Shown here: piece by piece, positions 1 to 6,471 of the stretch
Layout of the letters: every line of letters begins with the position of its first letter
How positions within the stretch are numbered: position 1 is the stretch's first letter
Assembly: GCA_016196565.1 (NCBI GenBank)
Contig: JACPXK010000046.1
Span: 1-10,271 of the forward strand
Length of the DNA: 10,271 nucleotides
Direction: 5' to 3'
Source: Candidatus Omnitrophota bacterium
Lineage (GTDB): Bacteria > Omnitrophota > Omnitrophia > Omnitrophales > Aquincolibacteriaceae
Program-made: the position numbers and the translations under genes
The notes under the pieces: generated by a model
Database searches by the model: none
What the model was told of the DNA's origin: nothing
Seen by the model: the letters and a program-made list of their open reading frames with translations, nothing else

Positions 1-163
1 TGTGCCCAATCCCGGGGCCGGCCGATTCCTCCCCAAACCCTCGAGTTTTTTCTGCCTCACCGCTACGCCCAGCAATATCCTGAGGACTTGGCTCCGGCCT
101 GATCTCACTGCTATTGCTACGTGCTTCACTGGAGATTTACTCGTAAGTTTTCTTTAACTCTTT
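1..163 (+). other. Unidentified 3' end of an upstream transcript
   Basis: I recognise no gene here. Two + strand frames are open from the window edge. One stops at TGA 100-102, giving a C-terminus that ends EDLAPA. The other stops at TAA 155-157, ending GDLLVSFL just before the terminator. Neither resembles a family I know, and both have an unconvincing residue mix. The segment could be the tail of a protein gene or of a structured non-coding RNA. I looked for 6S, tmRNA, SRP and RNase P signatures and found none. The strong terminator right after it shows that something transcribed rightward ends here. Confidence 0.3.
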
Positions 164-198
164 ATGCCCCCTTCGGTTAAGAAGGGGGTATTTTTTTT
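164..198 (+). terminator. Strong Rho-independent terminator
   Basis: CCCCCTTC (167-174) pairs perfectly with GAAGGGGG (181-188) around a six-base loop, GGTTAA. The stem extends outward by a G-U and two A-U pairs (164-166 with 189-191). Eight T residues follow at 191-198. The minus-strand reading lacks a T-tract after the hairpin, so this terminator serves rightward transcription. It separates the upstream unit (1-163) from the gene starting near 260. Confidence 0.92.
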
Positions 199-210
199 GT
201 CCGTTGCATG

Positions 211-237
211 TTGCCGGGGAGAGTGATACCCTTTAAT
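211..237 (+). promoter_or_regulatory. Weak candidate promoter for the small coiled-coil gene
   Basis: TTGCCG (211-216) and TTTAAT (232-237) resemble -35 and -10 boxes, the -10 matching TATAAT at five of six positions. The spacer is only 15 bases and the -35 is poor. A promoter is expected here because a terminator lies just upstream and a gene begins about 20 bases downstream, but this exact assignment is weak. Confidence 0.25.
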
Positions 238-259
238 TAACCTTAAAACAGGGGAGAGG

Positions 260-658
260 ATGAAGATGCCGAACAATAGAAAAAAACCTCTTAAAAAATC
301 GTCCAAAACCCGTTCCTCAAAATCCTTTTCCGAATCGCTTCATTATTACGCCGATCTTTCCCAGTTCAAAAAACATCTTGAGAAGGTCTCCGGCAATCAA
401 TCCAAACTGGATGAAAGACTGCAAGACCTGGAAATTCACGTCAATCTTTTAACCCGTTTGTTGACAACCCTTTGCATTGAGAAATTCGGCATGAGGGTAG
501 GCGTGCTCAAGCGTCTGATCAAGCGTATTGAAAAAGAAGCCATACGTGATTCTCAAATTCTGCATTTGGAATCCCTCTATAAATTACCGGTTCCGCCTGA
601 GAAGAAAAACAATCAAGGCGGCTCCTCCGGCAATGATCCCTGGGAAGAAATTTCCTGA
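260..658 (+). CDS. Small basic coiled-coil hypothetical protein
   Basis: This is a 132-residue protein of unknown function. Residues 1-24 are very rich in Lys, Arg and Ser. About residues 33-70 have heptad-like spacing of Leu/Val/Ile and suggest a coiled coil. A second amphipathic helix (about 75-98) contains the run KFGMRVGVLKRLIKRIEKEA. The tail is Gly/Ser-rich and ends acidic, DPWEEIS. There is no signal peptide or membrane segment, so it is probably cytoplasmic. GGGGAGAGG (251-259) abuts the ATG at 260, so the second ATG at 266 has the better spacing and may be the true start. It sits alone between a terminator and the topA promoter. The basic N-terminus would suit nucleic-acid or ribosome binding, but that is a guess. 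Confidence 0.75.
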   Translation: MKMPNNRKKPLKKSSKTRSSKSFSESLHYYADLSQFKKHLEKVSGNQSKLDERLQDLEIHVNLLTRLLTTLCIEKFGMRVGVLKRLIKRIEKEAIRDSQILHLESLYKLPVPPEKKNNQGGSSGNDPWEEIS

Positions 659-692
659 CCCCGTAATTTTTTTCAAGCTTTAAGCCCTTTTA

Positions 693-710
693 TTTCCTCA
701 AGTTAGGAAA
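693..710. other. Short inverted repeat in the intergenic region
   Basis: TTTCCT (693-698) and AGGAAA (705-710) form a 6-bp stem with a 6-base loop, 35 bases after the stop codon of the upstream gene. No T-tract follows, so this is at best a weak terminator or an RNA-stabilising hairpin. The rest of the 151-base gap (659-809) holds the promoter at 739-767 and nothing else I can recognise. Confidence 0.3.
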
Positions 711-738
711 TCCTCCAAAACGTCCGATAAACATAACG

Positions 739-767
739 TTTACAAGCTTAAGGGTTTTGAATAGAAT
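739..767 (+). promoter_or_regulatory. Near-consensus sigma-70-type promoter for the topA operon
   Basis: TTTACA (739-744) is a -35 box matching TTGACA at five of six positions. An exact 17-base spacer follows, then TAGAAT (762-767), matching TATAAT at five of six. Transcription would begin near 774 and give a leader of about 36 bases containing the Shine-Dalgarno AAAGGAG (798-804), five bases before the ATG at 810. Downstream genes overlap or nearly overlap, so this probably drives the whole set from topA to the window end. Confidence 0.75.
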
Positions 768-809
768 GATGCCTTCATTTTTCGGTTCACCCGTGATAAA
801 GGAGACAGG

Positions 810-1007
810 ATGAAGCTTTATATTAATGGAGAAAACAAAACGATTGAGTCGATTAAGACCTTGCATGAGCTTTTGGAGCGTTTTCATCTCAATCCGAACT
901 CGGTTGTGGTCGAACGCAATAAAAACGTGGTGGCGCGGCAAGAACTAGCCGAGTGTCCGGTGACCGAAGGGGATCAAATCGAGATTGTTCAATTTGTGGG
1001 CGGGGGA
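810..1007 (+). other. ThiS-like ubiquitin-fold domain (TopA residues 1-66)
   Basis: This is the sub-region encoding the fused beta-grasp domain. Free ThiS proteins are about 64-68 residues and end in Gly-Gly. The Gly carboxylate is adenylylated by ThiF and converted to thiocarboxylate, which supplies sulfur for the thiazole of thiamine. Here the domain has the expected length, the ThiS-like helix HELLERF, the EGDQIEIVQFV strand and a terminal GGG at 999-1007. Translation continues into GADEVP without a stop. As fused, the Gly tail is not free, so sulfur-carrier activity would need proteolytic release. Otherwise the domain may act only as a binding module. Confidence 0.75.
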
Positions 1008-3221
1008 GCCGACGAAGTTCCGATCGAGGAAGCAGCTGTTCCCGCGACTCCAAAACCTGCCGCCCCGAAAAAACCCCGCAAAGCAAAAGCCAAGAAAGAA
1101 AGTGCATCAGGCACTTCACGCGTGAAAGGTCCTGCCAATCTTGTCATCGTCGAATCTCCCGCCAAAGCGAAAACCATCAATAAATTTCTGGGGGATGATT
1201 TTCTGGTGGAGGCCTCCATGGGCCATGTGCGCGATCTTCCCAAAAGCAAAATGGGAGTGGATATCGCCGGTGATTTTACGCCTTCCTATATTATCAGCAA
1301 AAAAGCCCGCAAAACCGTGACCCATTTAAAAAATCAGGCAAAAGGGAAAACCGGAATTTATTTGGCGCCTGACCCTGACCGTGAAGGGGAGGCCATCAGC
1401 TGGCATTTGGAACATATTTTTAAAGAAGCCAACGGCAAGGACGTTCAAATCCGCCGCGTCGTTTTTAATGAAATCACCAAAGAGGCGGTGAAGGAAGCCT
1501 TCAAACATCCGCGTGAAATTGCCATGAATCTTGTCAATGCCCAGCAGGCCCGGAGAATTCTTGACCGGATTGTGGGTTATGAACTCAGCCCGCTTTTATG
1601 GCGCAAAGTCGGACGGGGGCTCAGTGCCGGCCGCGTGCAATCGGTGGCGCTCAGGCTGATCGTCGATCGGGAACGTGAAATTAAAAGTTTCGTGCCGGTA
1701 GAATATTGGTCCATTGAAGCCAAACTTTCCTCCGAGAAAAAAGAAAATGCCGAAAAAGTTTTCATTGCCAAGCTGGAAAAAATCGGCAAAGACAAGGTTG
1801 AAATCAAAAACCGGGAAGATGCCGAAAAAATCCGCCAGGACATTCTTAATCATCCTTTCAAAGTCTCTAAAGTCGATAAAAGTGAACGCCGGCGAAAACC
1901 TCAAGCCCCTTACACAACCAGCAAAATTCAACAAGAGGCCTATAACCGTTTGGGATTTCCGGCCGCGAAAACCATGCGTGTGGCGCAAAAACTCTATGAA
2001 GGCGTCGAGATCGGAGATGAAGGCAGTACCGGTTTGATTACCTATATGAGAACCGATTCCGTCAATATCGCCAAATCCGCTCAGGATGAAGTCGTCCAAT
2101 TCATCCGGCAGAAATTCGGCGCTGATTATTTGCCAAAAGAGCCTCCGGTTTACAAAGCCAAAAAAGGCGCCCAAGAAGCCCATGAAGCGATTCGTCCCAC
2201 TTCGGTCCGCCGTGAACCTCAGGCCCTGCGTCAATACCTTGCCGACGATGAGTTCAAACTCTACGAATTAATTTGGCAGAAATTCGTGGCTTCACAAATG
2301 TCTGCGGCCGTGGATGAGCATATGAGCGTGGTAATCGACGTCAAAGAAAAATATTTTTTCAAAACTACCGGCCGCATTAATTTATTTCCGGGGTTTTCTA
2401 TCGTGTTCAGCGAGGCCAAAGCCCAGAAAGAGAAAAAAGAAGAAAAAGAAAAACAAGAAGGGGAAGAAGACGAACCCATTTACGAATTGCCTCAACTGAC
2501 TGTGGGCGAAATTCTAAAATTGCATGAACTCATGGGCTATCAGCATTTCACCAAACCGCCGGCACGTTATAACGACGCCAGCCTCGTCAAAACCTTGGAA
2601 GAAAAAGGCATCGGTCGCCCCAGTACGTATGCCCCTACTATCTATACCATTCTCGTGCGTGAATATGTGAACCGCAAAGGGGGCGCCCTTATTCCTACCG
2701 AACTTGGCGAAACCGTAGTGGATTTGCTCGTCAAACATTTTCCCAAAGTCATGGAAATTGAATTTACCGCGGTCATGGAAGAAGAGCTGGATAAAATCGA
2801 AGAAGGCGAAATGGAATGGGTGGCCGTATTAAAAGATTTTTACGGTCCTTTTGAAACGGACCTGACTCAAGCCCGGAAAGAAATGCAGAATATGCGCCAG
2901 GAAGTGGTGACCACGGAATACAAGTGCGATATCTGCGGCAAAAATATGGTGATCAAATGGGGCCGGTTTGGAAAGTTTCTGGCTTGTCCCGGTTTTCCGG
3001 AATGCAAATACACCCGCTCCATCCCTTTGGGGGTTTTTTGTCCTGAGCCGGGCTGCGGCGGGGAACTGGTTAAAAGACTGTCGAAAAAAAGACGCACCTT
3101 TTACGGCTGTTCGAATTATCCCAAATGCACCTACATCGCCAACAAACTTCCCACCAAGGGGGAGGCCATCAGCGAGGACGAGCAGATTTCGGAAACGGAT
3201 CGTGAAACCCTGGGGCCGTGA
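810..3221 (+). CDS. topA: DNA topoisomerase I with N-terminal ThiS-like domain
   Basis: Type IA topoisomerase, which relaxes negative supercoils by cutting and passing single strands. Residues 1-66 look like a whole ThiS/MoaD sulfur-carrier beta-grasp domain (KTLHELLERF, later EGDQIEIVQFVGGG), ending at Gly64-66 as free ThiS does. Residues 67-108 are an Ala/Pro/Lys linker. The topoisomerase core starts near 109. The Toprim acidic residues are Glu115 (VIVESPAKAKT) and Asp188, Asp190 and Glu192 (DPDREGE). The catalytic tyrosine is Tyr412 in TYMRTDS. A Lys/Glu-rich insertion lies at about 537-556. Two C-terminal zinc fingers use Cys706/709/726/732 and Cys744/749/767/773. The ATG at 810 has a good Shine-Dalgarno (AAAGGAG). 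No other convincing start precedes the core; an in-frame GTG near 1122 has no good ribosome-binding site. The stop overlaps the xerC start as TGATG. The topoisomerase identity is firm and the ThiS resemblance is strong; what the fused domain does is unknown. Confidence 0.95.
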   Translation: MKLYINGENKTIESIKTLHELLERFHLNPNSVVVERNKNVVARQELAECPVTEGDQIEIVQFVGGGADEVPIEEAAVPATPKPAAPKKPRKAKAKKESASGTSRVKGPANLVIVESPAKAKTINKFLGDDFLVEASMGHVRDLPKSKMGVDIAGDFTPSYIISKKARKTVTHLKNQAKGKTGIYLAPDPDREGEAISWHLEHIFKEANGKDVQIRRVVFNEITKEAVKEAFKHPREIAMNLVNAQQARRILDRIVGYELSPLLWRKVGRGLSAGRVQSVALRLIVDREREIKSFVPVEYWSIEAKLSSEKKENAEKVFIAKLEKIGKDKVEIKNREDAEKIRQDILNHPFKVSKVDKSERRRKPQAPYTTSKIQQEAYNRLGFPAAKTMRVAQKLYEGVEIGDEGSTGLITYMRTDSVNIAKSAQDEVVQFIRQKFGADYLPKEPPVYKAKKGAQEAHEAIRPTSVRREPQALRQYLADDEFKLYELIWQKFVASQMSAAVDEHMSVVIDVKEKYFFKTTGRINLFPGFSIVFSEAKAQKEKKEEKEKQEGEEDEPIYELPQLTVGEILKLHELMGYQHFTKPPARYNDASLVKTLEEKGIGRPSTYAPTIYTILVREYVNRKGGALIPTELGETVVDLLVKHFPKVMEIEFTAVMEEELDKIEEGEMEWVAVLKDFYGPFETDLTQARKEMQNMRQEVVTTEYKCDICGKNMVIKWGRFGKFLACPGFPECKYTRSIPLGVFCPEPGCGGELVKRLSKKRRTFYGCSNYPKCTYIANKLPTKGEAISEDEQISETDRETLGP

Positions 3222-4099
3222 TGGATAAATCCGTTGCTTATTTCCTTAATTTTCTCCGGACAGAAAAAAACGCATCCCCTCATACGGTTAAAAATTACGC
3301 GATTGACCTGCGTGAATTCTGCGGATTTCTGAAGAAAAAATCCCCCGAAGAAATTTCTTATTTGGACATCCGGTCTTTTCTGGCATATCTCAAATCCCAC
3401 GATTATTCGAAAAGTTCCGTGGCGCGAAAGCTTGCCTGCATCCGTTCTTTTTTTAAATTTCTCGCCCGCGAAAATCAACTGAAAGTCAATCCTGCGGCGG
3501 GTATTGCGACCCCCAAACGCGAAAAGAGGCTTCCTCTTTTTCTTGCCATCGAAGAAGTCACGAACCTTTTGGAAGCGCCTTCCAAAAATTCCTGGGATGA
3601 AAAAAGAGACAAGGCCGTTTTGGAAATGCTTTACAGTTCCGGCCTCCGCGTGAGCGAACTGGTGGGACTCAATCACGAGGATGTGGATTTGGTCAGCGGG
3701 CTTGTCCGCGTACGCGGAAAAGGCAAAAAAGAAAGAATCGTTCCGGTCGGTTCCGTTGCGCTCAAAGCCATCCGGGATTATTTGGAACACCGCCCTCCCA
3801 AAGACGGCACGGAAAATCTCAAGCGGCCGCTTTACCTTAATCGTTACGGCGGCAGAATCACCGACCGCAGCATCCGCCGCCTTATTTTAAAATACACCAA
3901 GCGTATCGCCCTGAATAAGGAAGTCTCGCCGCATACGCTGCGGCATTCTTTCGCCACCCATATGCTCGACCGGGGTGCGGACCTGCGCAGTGTGCAGGAA
4001 CTTTTGGGCCATGAGAATTTATCGACGACTCAAATTTATACGCATGTGACCACCAAGCGTTTGAAGGAGGCCTATGAAGCCGCGCACCCGCGCTCCTAA
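3221..4099 (+). CDS. xerC: Tyrosine recombinase XerC
   Basis: Site-specific tyrosine recombinase of the XerC/XerD family, which resolves chromosome dimers at dif in the cytoplasm. Residues 1 to about 85 form the SAM-like core-binding domain (KNYAIDLREF, VARKLACIRSFFKFL). The catalytic domain follows. Numbered from the ATG at 3221, the catalytic set is complete: Arg143 (SSGLRVSEL), Lys167 (RGKGKKER), His238 and Arg241 (HTLRHSFATHML), His264 (LLGHENLSTTQ) and the nucleophile Tyr273 (IYTH). At 292 residues it has the normal family length. The ATG overlaps the topA stop (TGATG); a GTG one codon earlier is also possible. The Shine-Dalgarno is weak, so translation is probably coupled to topA. XerC rather than XerD, or a phage integrase, is favoured by length and by the topA neighbour, but the XerC/XerD split is not certain. 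Confidence 0.93.
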   Translation: MDKSVAYFLNFLRTEKNASPHTVKNYAIDLREFCGFLKKKSPEEISYLDIRSFLAYLKSHDYSKSSVARKLACIRSFFKFLARENQLKVNPAAGIATPKREKRLPLFLAIEEVTNLLEAPSKNSWDEKRDKAVLEMLYSSGLRVSELVGLNHEDVDLVSGLVRVRGKGKKERIVPVGSVALKAIRDYLEHRPPKDGTENLKRPLYLNRYGGRITDRSIRRLILKYTKRIALNKEVSPHTLRHSFATHMLDRGADLRSVQELLGHENLSTTQIYTHVTTKRLKEAYEAAHPRS

Positions 4100-5462
4100 A
4101 AAGTGGCGCGCAGGATTTTTCTCTCCTTATTTTTATAATGCCGTTTTTGCCGTGTTCAGCCTTTTTTATCTGCCGGTTTTTCTGATGAAAATCAGGCAGT
4201 CTTCCGATCCCCAAAGGCTTATCAAGCAAAGACTCGGGATTTTTTCTTTGGGACGCCGGCAAAAACTCTTAAACAAGCGCGTGATCTGGATTCATGCCGT
4301 CAGTGTCGGAGAGGTCATGGCCGTAAAAAAATTCCTGCAGGGATTTTTAGACCGGTTTCCTTATTATCACGTGATGCTTACCACGGTGACGCCGACGGGA
4401 CAAAAGGTTGCCCGCCAGCTGAAAACCGAAAGGGTTTCGATCCGTTATTTCCCTTTTGATCTGAGCTGGTCGGTGCGGAAATTTTTTGAAGCCCTGCATC
4501 CCGAATACCTTTTTCTCGTGGAAACGGAAATCTGGCCCAACCTTTTGATCGAAGCGGCCCGCCGCGGAGTGCCGGTGGGAATTTTGAATGCCAGACTTTC
4601 GGCCAAGTCCCAGAGACGTTATCGCCGTATCCTTCCACTCGCGCGTCCGCTTTTCGAGCGCCTCAGTTTTGTTTTGGCGCAAACCGAAGAAGACGGCGCA
4701 CGTTTCCAGTCTTTGGGCGTCCAACCCAAACGGGTTTTTGTGCTCGGCAATATGAAATTCGACAATTTGCCGGTGCCTGACCCGCGGGATCTCGAAGCCC
4801 TTCGCCGGGAATGGGGTTTTGAAAAAGACGATCAGATTTTTATTGCCGGAAGTACTCATCTCGGAGAGGAGACCATCCTCAAGGAAGTTTTTGCCCGTTT
4901 AAGGCAGGAATTTCCCCGTTTGAAAATGATTGTGGCGCCGCGTCATATTGAAAGAAGTGAGGCCCTTAAAACGATGTTTTCAACGCCTCCCTTCCAAGCG
5001 GTGCTCGCGTACGGAGAATCTCAATTGCAGAATTTTGATATTCTCATTTTGAATAAAATCGGAATTCTAAAAAATCTTTATCAAATCGCAGACATTGTGT
5101 TCATGGGAGGCAGTTTGATCAAGCACGGGGGACAAAACCCCATCGAGCCCGCCTATTTTAAACGGGCGATGGTTCATGGCCCTTACACCTTTAATTTTGA
5201 AGTTGTGTACCGTGCGCTCGATCAGGAGACGGGGGCCGTTTTGGTCCGTGATCAGGACGAGCTTGCCATGACCCTCAAAGGTTTGCTTCAAAACACAAAC
5301 GAATGCTTGCAACTGGGGGAAAACGCCTTTTCGGTTATTCATCGGCTTCAAGGTGCGACCGGGAGGCATTTGGATTGGATGCAGAAATTTTTATTCCCTC
5401 AAGCCGTAGAAAGGAAAAATAATGATTCGCCCTGTGAGAAATTACCTGAGGTTTTTAGCTGA
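4074..5462 (+). CDS. waaA: Kdo transferase (GT30)
   Basis: 3-deoxy-D-manno-octulosonic acid transferase (KdtA/WaaA), which moves Kdo from CMP-Kdo to the lipid A precursor at the inner face of the inner membrane. A hydrophobic helix at about residues 18-39 should anchor it. The family signature IHAVSVGEV follows, with the catalytic-base glutamate at Glu80. Then come LTTVTPTGQKVA, the ETEIWPN motif at 150-156, LNARLS, a GNMKFD motif opening the second Rossmann lobe, and the C-terminal GGSLIKHGGQNPIEPA motif that binds the CMP-Kdo donor in this family. At 462 residues it is somewhat longer than the E. coli protein, mostly at the ends. The start lies inside xerC (26-base overlap), with AAGGAGG at 4064-4070. 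The 3' end overlaps lpxK by 41 bases. The number of Kdo residues it adds cannot be told from sequence. Confidence 0.95.
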   Translation: MKPRTRAPKKWRAGFFSPYFYNAVFAVFSLFYLPVFLMKIRQSSDPQRLIKQRLGIFSLGRRQKLLNKRVIWIHAVSVGEVMAVKKFLQGFLDRFPYYHVMLTTVTPTGQKVARQLKTERVSIRYFPFDLSWSVRKFFEALHPEYLFLVETEIWPNLLIEAARRGVPVGILNARLSAKSQRRYRRILPLARPLFERLSFVLAQTEEDGARFQSLGVQPKRVFVLGNMKFDNLPVPDPRDLEALRREWGFEKDDQIFIAGSTHLGEETILKEVFARLRQEFPRLKMIVAPRHIERSEALKTMFSTPPFQAVLAYGESQLQNFDILILNKIGILKNLYQIADIVFMGGSLIKHGGQNPIEPAYFKRAMVHGPYTFNFEVVYRALDQETGAVLVRDQDELAMTLKGLLQNTNECLQLGENAFSVIHRLQGATGRHLDWMQKFLFPQAVERKNNDSPCEKLPEVFS

Positions 5463-6471
5463 AGGCCGTGAAAATGGAACTCTCTCTCAAATCCTGTTTC
5501 CTTTTCTTTGGCTGGCGGAAGGAATTTACGGAAAAACGGTTGAGGTAGCGCGCTCGCTTCACGAGAAAAAAATTCTTCCCAGAAAACGCCTCCCGTTTCC
5601 TGTCATCAGCATCGGCAACCTTACCTGGGGCGGCACCGGCAAAACGCCGCTGGTGGAATACCTTGCCCGCAAGGCCAGCGCTCACAATAAAAATGTTTTA
5701 ATCCTTACCCGCGGTTACGGAAAAGACGAGGTGGAACAGCTCCGTAACAATCTGCCCCGCGTGATGATCGGAGTCGGGGCCGACCGTGCGGCCGTTGCTG
5801 CAGAACTTGCCAAAAAACATAAGATTGATCTGGCCATTCTTGACGATGGATTCCAGCACTGGCCGCTTGAACGTGATTTAGAGATTATCACCGTCAATGC
5901 CCTGAACCCCTTTGGGAATCGCCGTCTTCTCCCGCGCGGTATTTTGCGTGAACCGGCCGCGATGCTGAACAAAGCGTCTGTGATTGTCATTACGCATGCC
6001 GATCTCATACCGCCTGCGGAACTTACGAAGCTGCGCGAGGAAATTCAAAAATTGGCTCCCAAAGCCCAAGTGATCGATTCCTGTCTGGAGCCGCTTTTTT
6101 TCTACCGGGCCCACAAACGTTCCCGGCTCTCGGTGGACAGGTTGCAAAAACATAAAGTTACCACCTTTTCGGGCGTGGGGACGCCGCGTTCCTTTCAGCT
6201 TCTTTTAAGCCATTTTCAAATCCGCCCCATCCGTAATTTCGAATTTCCGGACCATCATCATTTTTCCGAAAAAGAACTGGGAGAAATCAAAAAAGTCAGC
6301 GAATCGGCCTCCAGCGAAGAAATCATCACCACGGAAAAAGATTTTTACCGTGCCCCGGAAATTATCACGCGGGTTTTAAATCCTTTGGTCCTGGCTGTGC
6401 GCCTCAAGATTTTGAAAGACGAGGAAATCTTGGCCTATCAAATTTTCCGGTCTCTCGGAGTGATTAAGTGA
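5422..6471 (+). CDS. lpxK: Tetraacyldisaccharide 4'-kinase LpxK
   Basis: LpxK phosphorylates the 4' position of tetraacyldisaccharide-1-phosphate to give lipid IVA, the WaaA substrate. An N-terminal hydrophobic helix (about residues 23-36, ILFPFLWLAEGIYG) fits a membrane-associated kinase. The P-loop is GNLTWGGTGKTP at 65-76, with Lys74 and Thr75. TRGYG (96-100) and DDGFQHWPLERDLEI (from Asp141, with His146) are family motifs; the corresponding acidic and His residues are catalytic in studied LpxK. FPDHHHFSEKEL and ITTEKDFYR occur near the C-terminus as expected. Its length of 349 is close to the usual 325-350. The start at 5422 has an AAAGGAA ribosome-binding site and lies inside waaA. The stop TGA overlaps the following GTG start. 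Sitting next to waaA fits consecutive steps of the Raetz pathway. Confidence 0.95.
   Translation: MIRPVRNYLRFLAEGRENGTLSQILFPFLWLAEGIYGKTVEVARSLHEKKILPRKRLPFPVISIGNLTWGGTGKTPLVEYLARKASAHNKNVLILTRGYGKDEVEQLRNNLPRVMIGVGADRAAVAAELAKKHKIDLAILDDGFQHWPLERDLEIITVNALNPFGNRRLLPRGILREPAAMLNKASVIVITHADLIPPAELTKLREEIQKLAPKAQVIDSCLEPLFFYRAHKRSRLSVDRLQKHKVTTFSGVGTPRSFQLLLSHFQIRPIRNFEFPDHHHFSEKELGEIKKVSESASSEEIITTEKDFYRAPEIITRVLNPLVLAVRLKILKDEEILAYQIFRSLGVIK

Noticed and set aside
1..160. 6S RNA, tmRNA, SRP RNA or RNase P RNA end
   Set aside because: I could not find the conserved sequence elements of any of these, and only the 3' part would be inside the window.
1120..1124. Internal GTG as the true topA start, making the ThiS part untranslated or separate
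   Set aside because: There is no convincing Shine-Dalgarno before it, whereas the ATG at 810 has one, and there is no stop between the ThiS part and the core.
1596..2234. 212-residue minus-strand open frame inside topA
   Set aside because: Antisense shadow of the conserved topoisomerase core; no family resemblance.
3131..3790. 219-residue minus-strand open frame across the topA/xerC boundary
   Set aside because: It lies opposite strongly supported genes, is rich in Phe/Arg/Gly as antisense of such genes often is, and has no recognisable motif.
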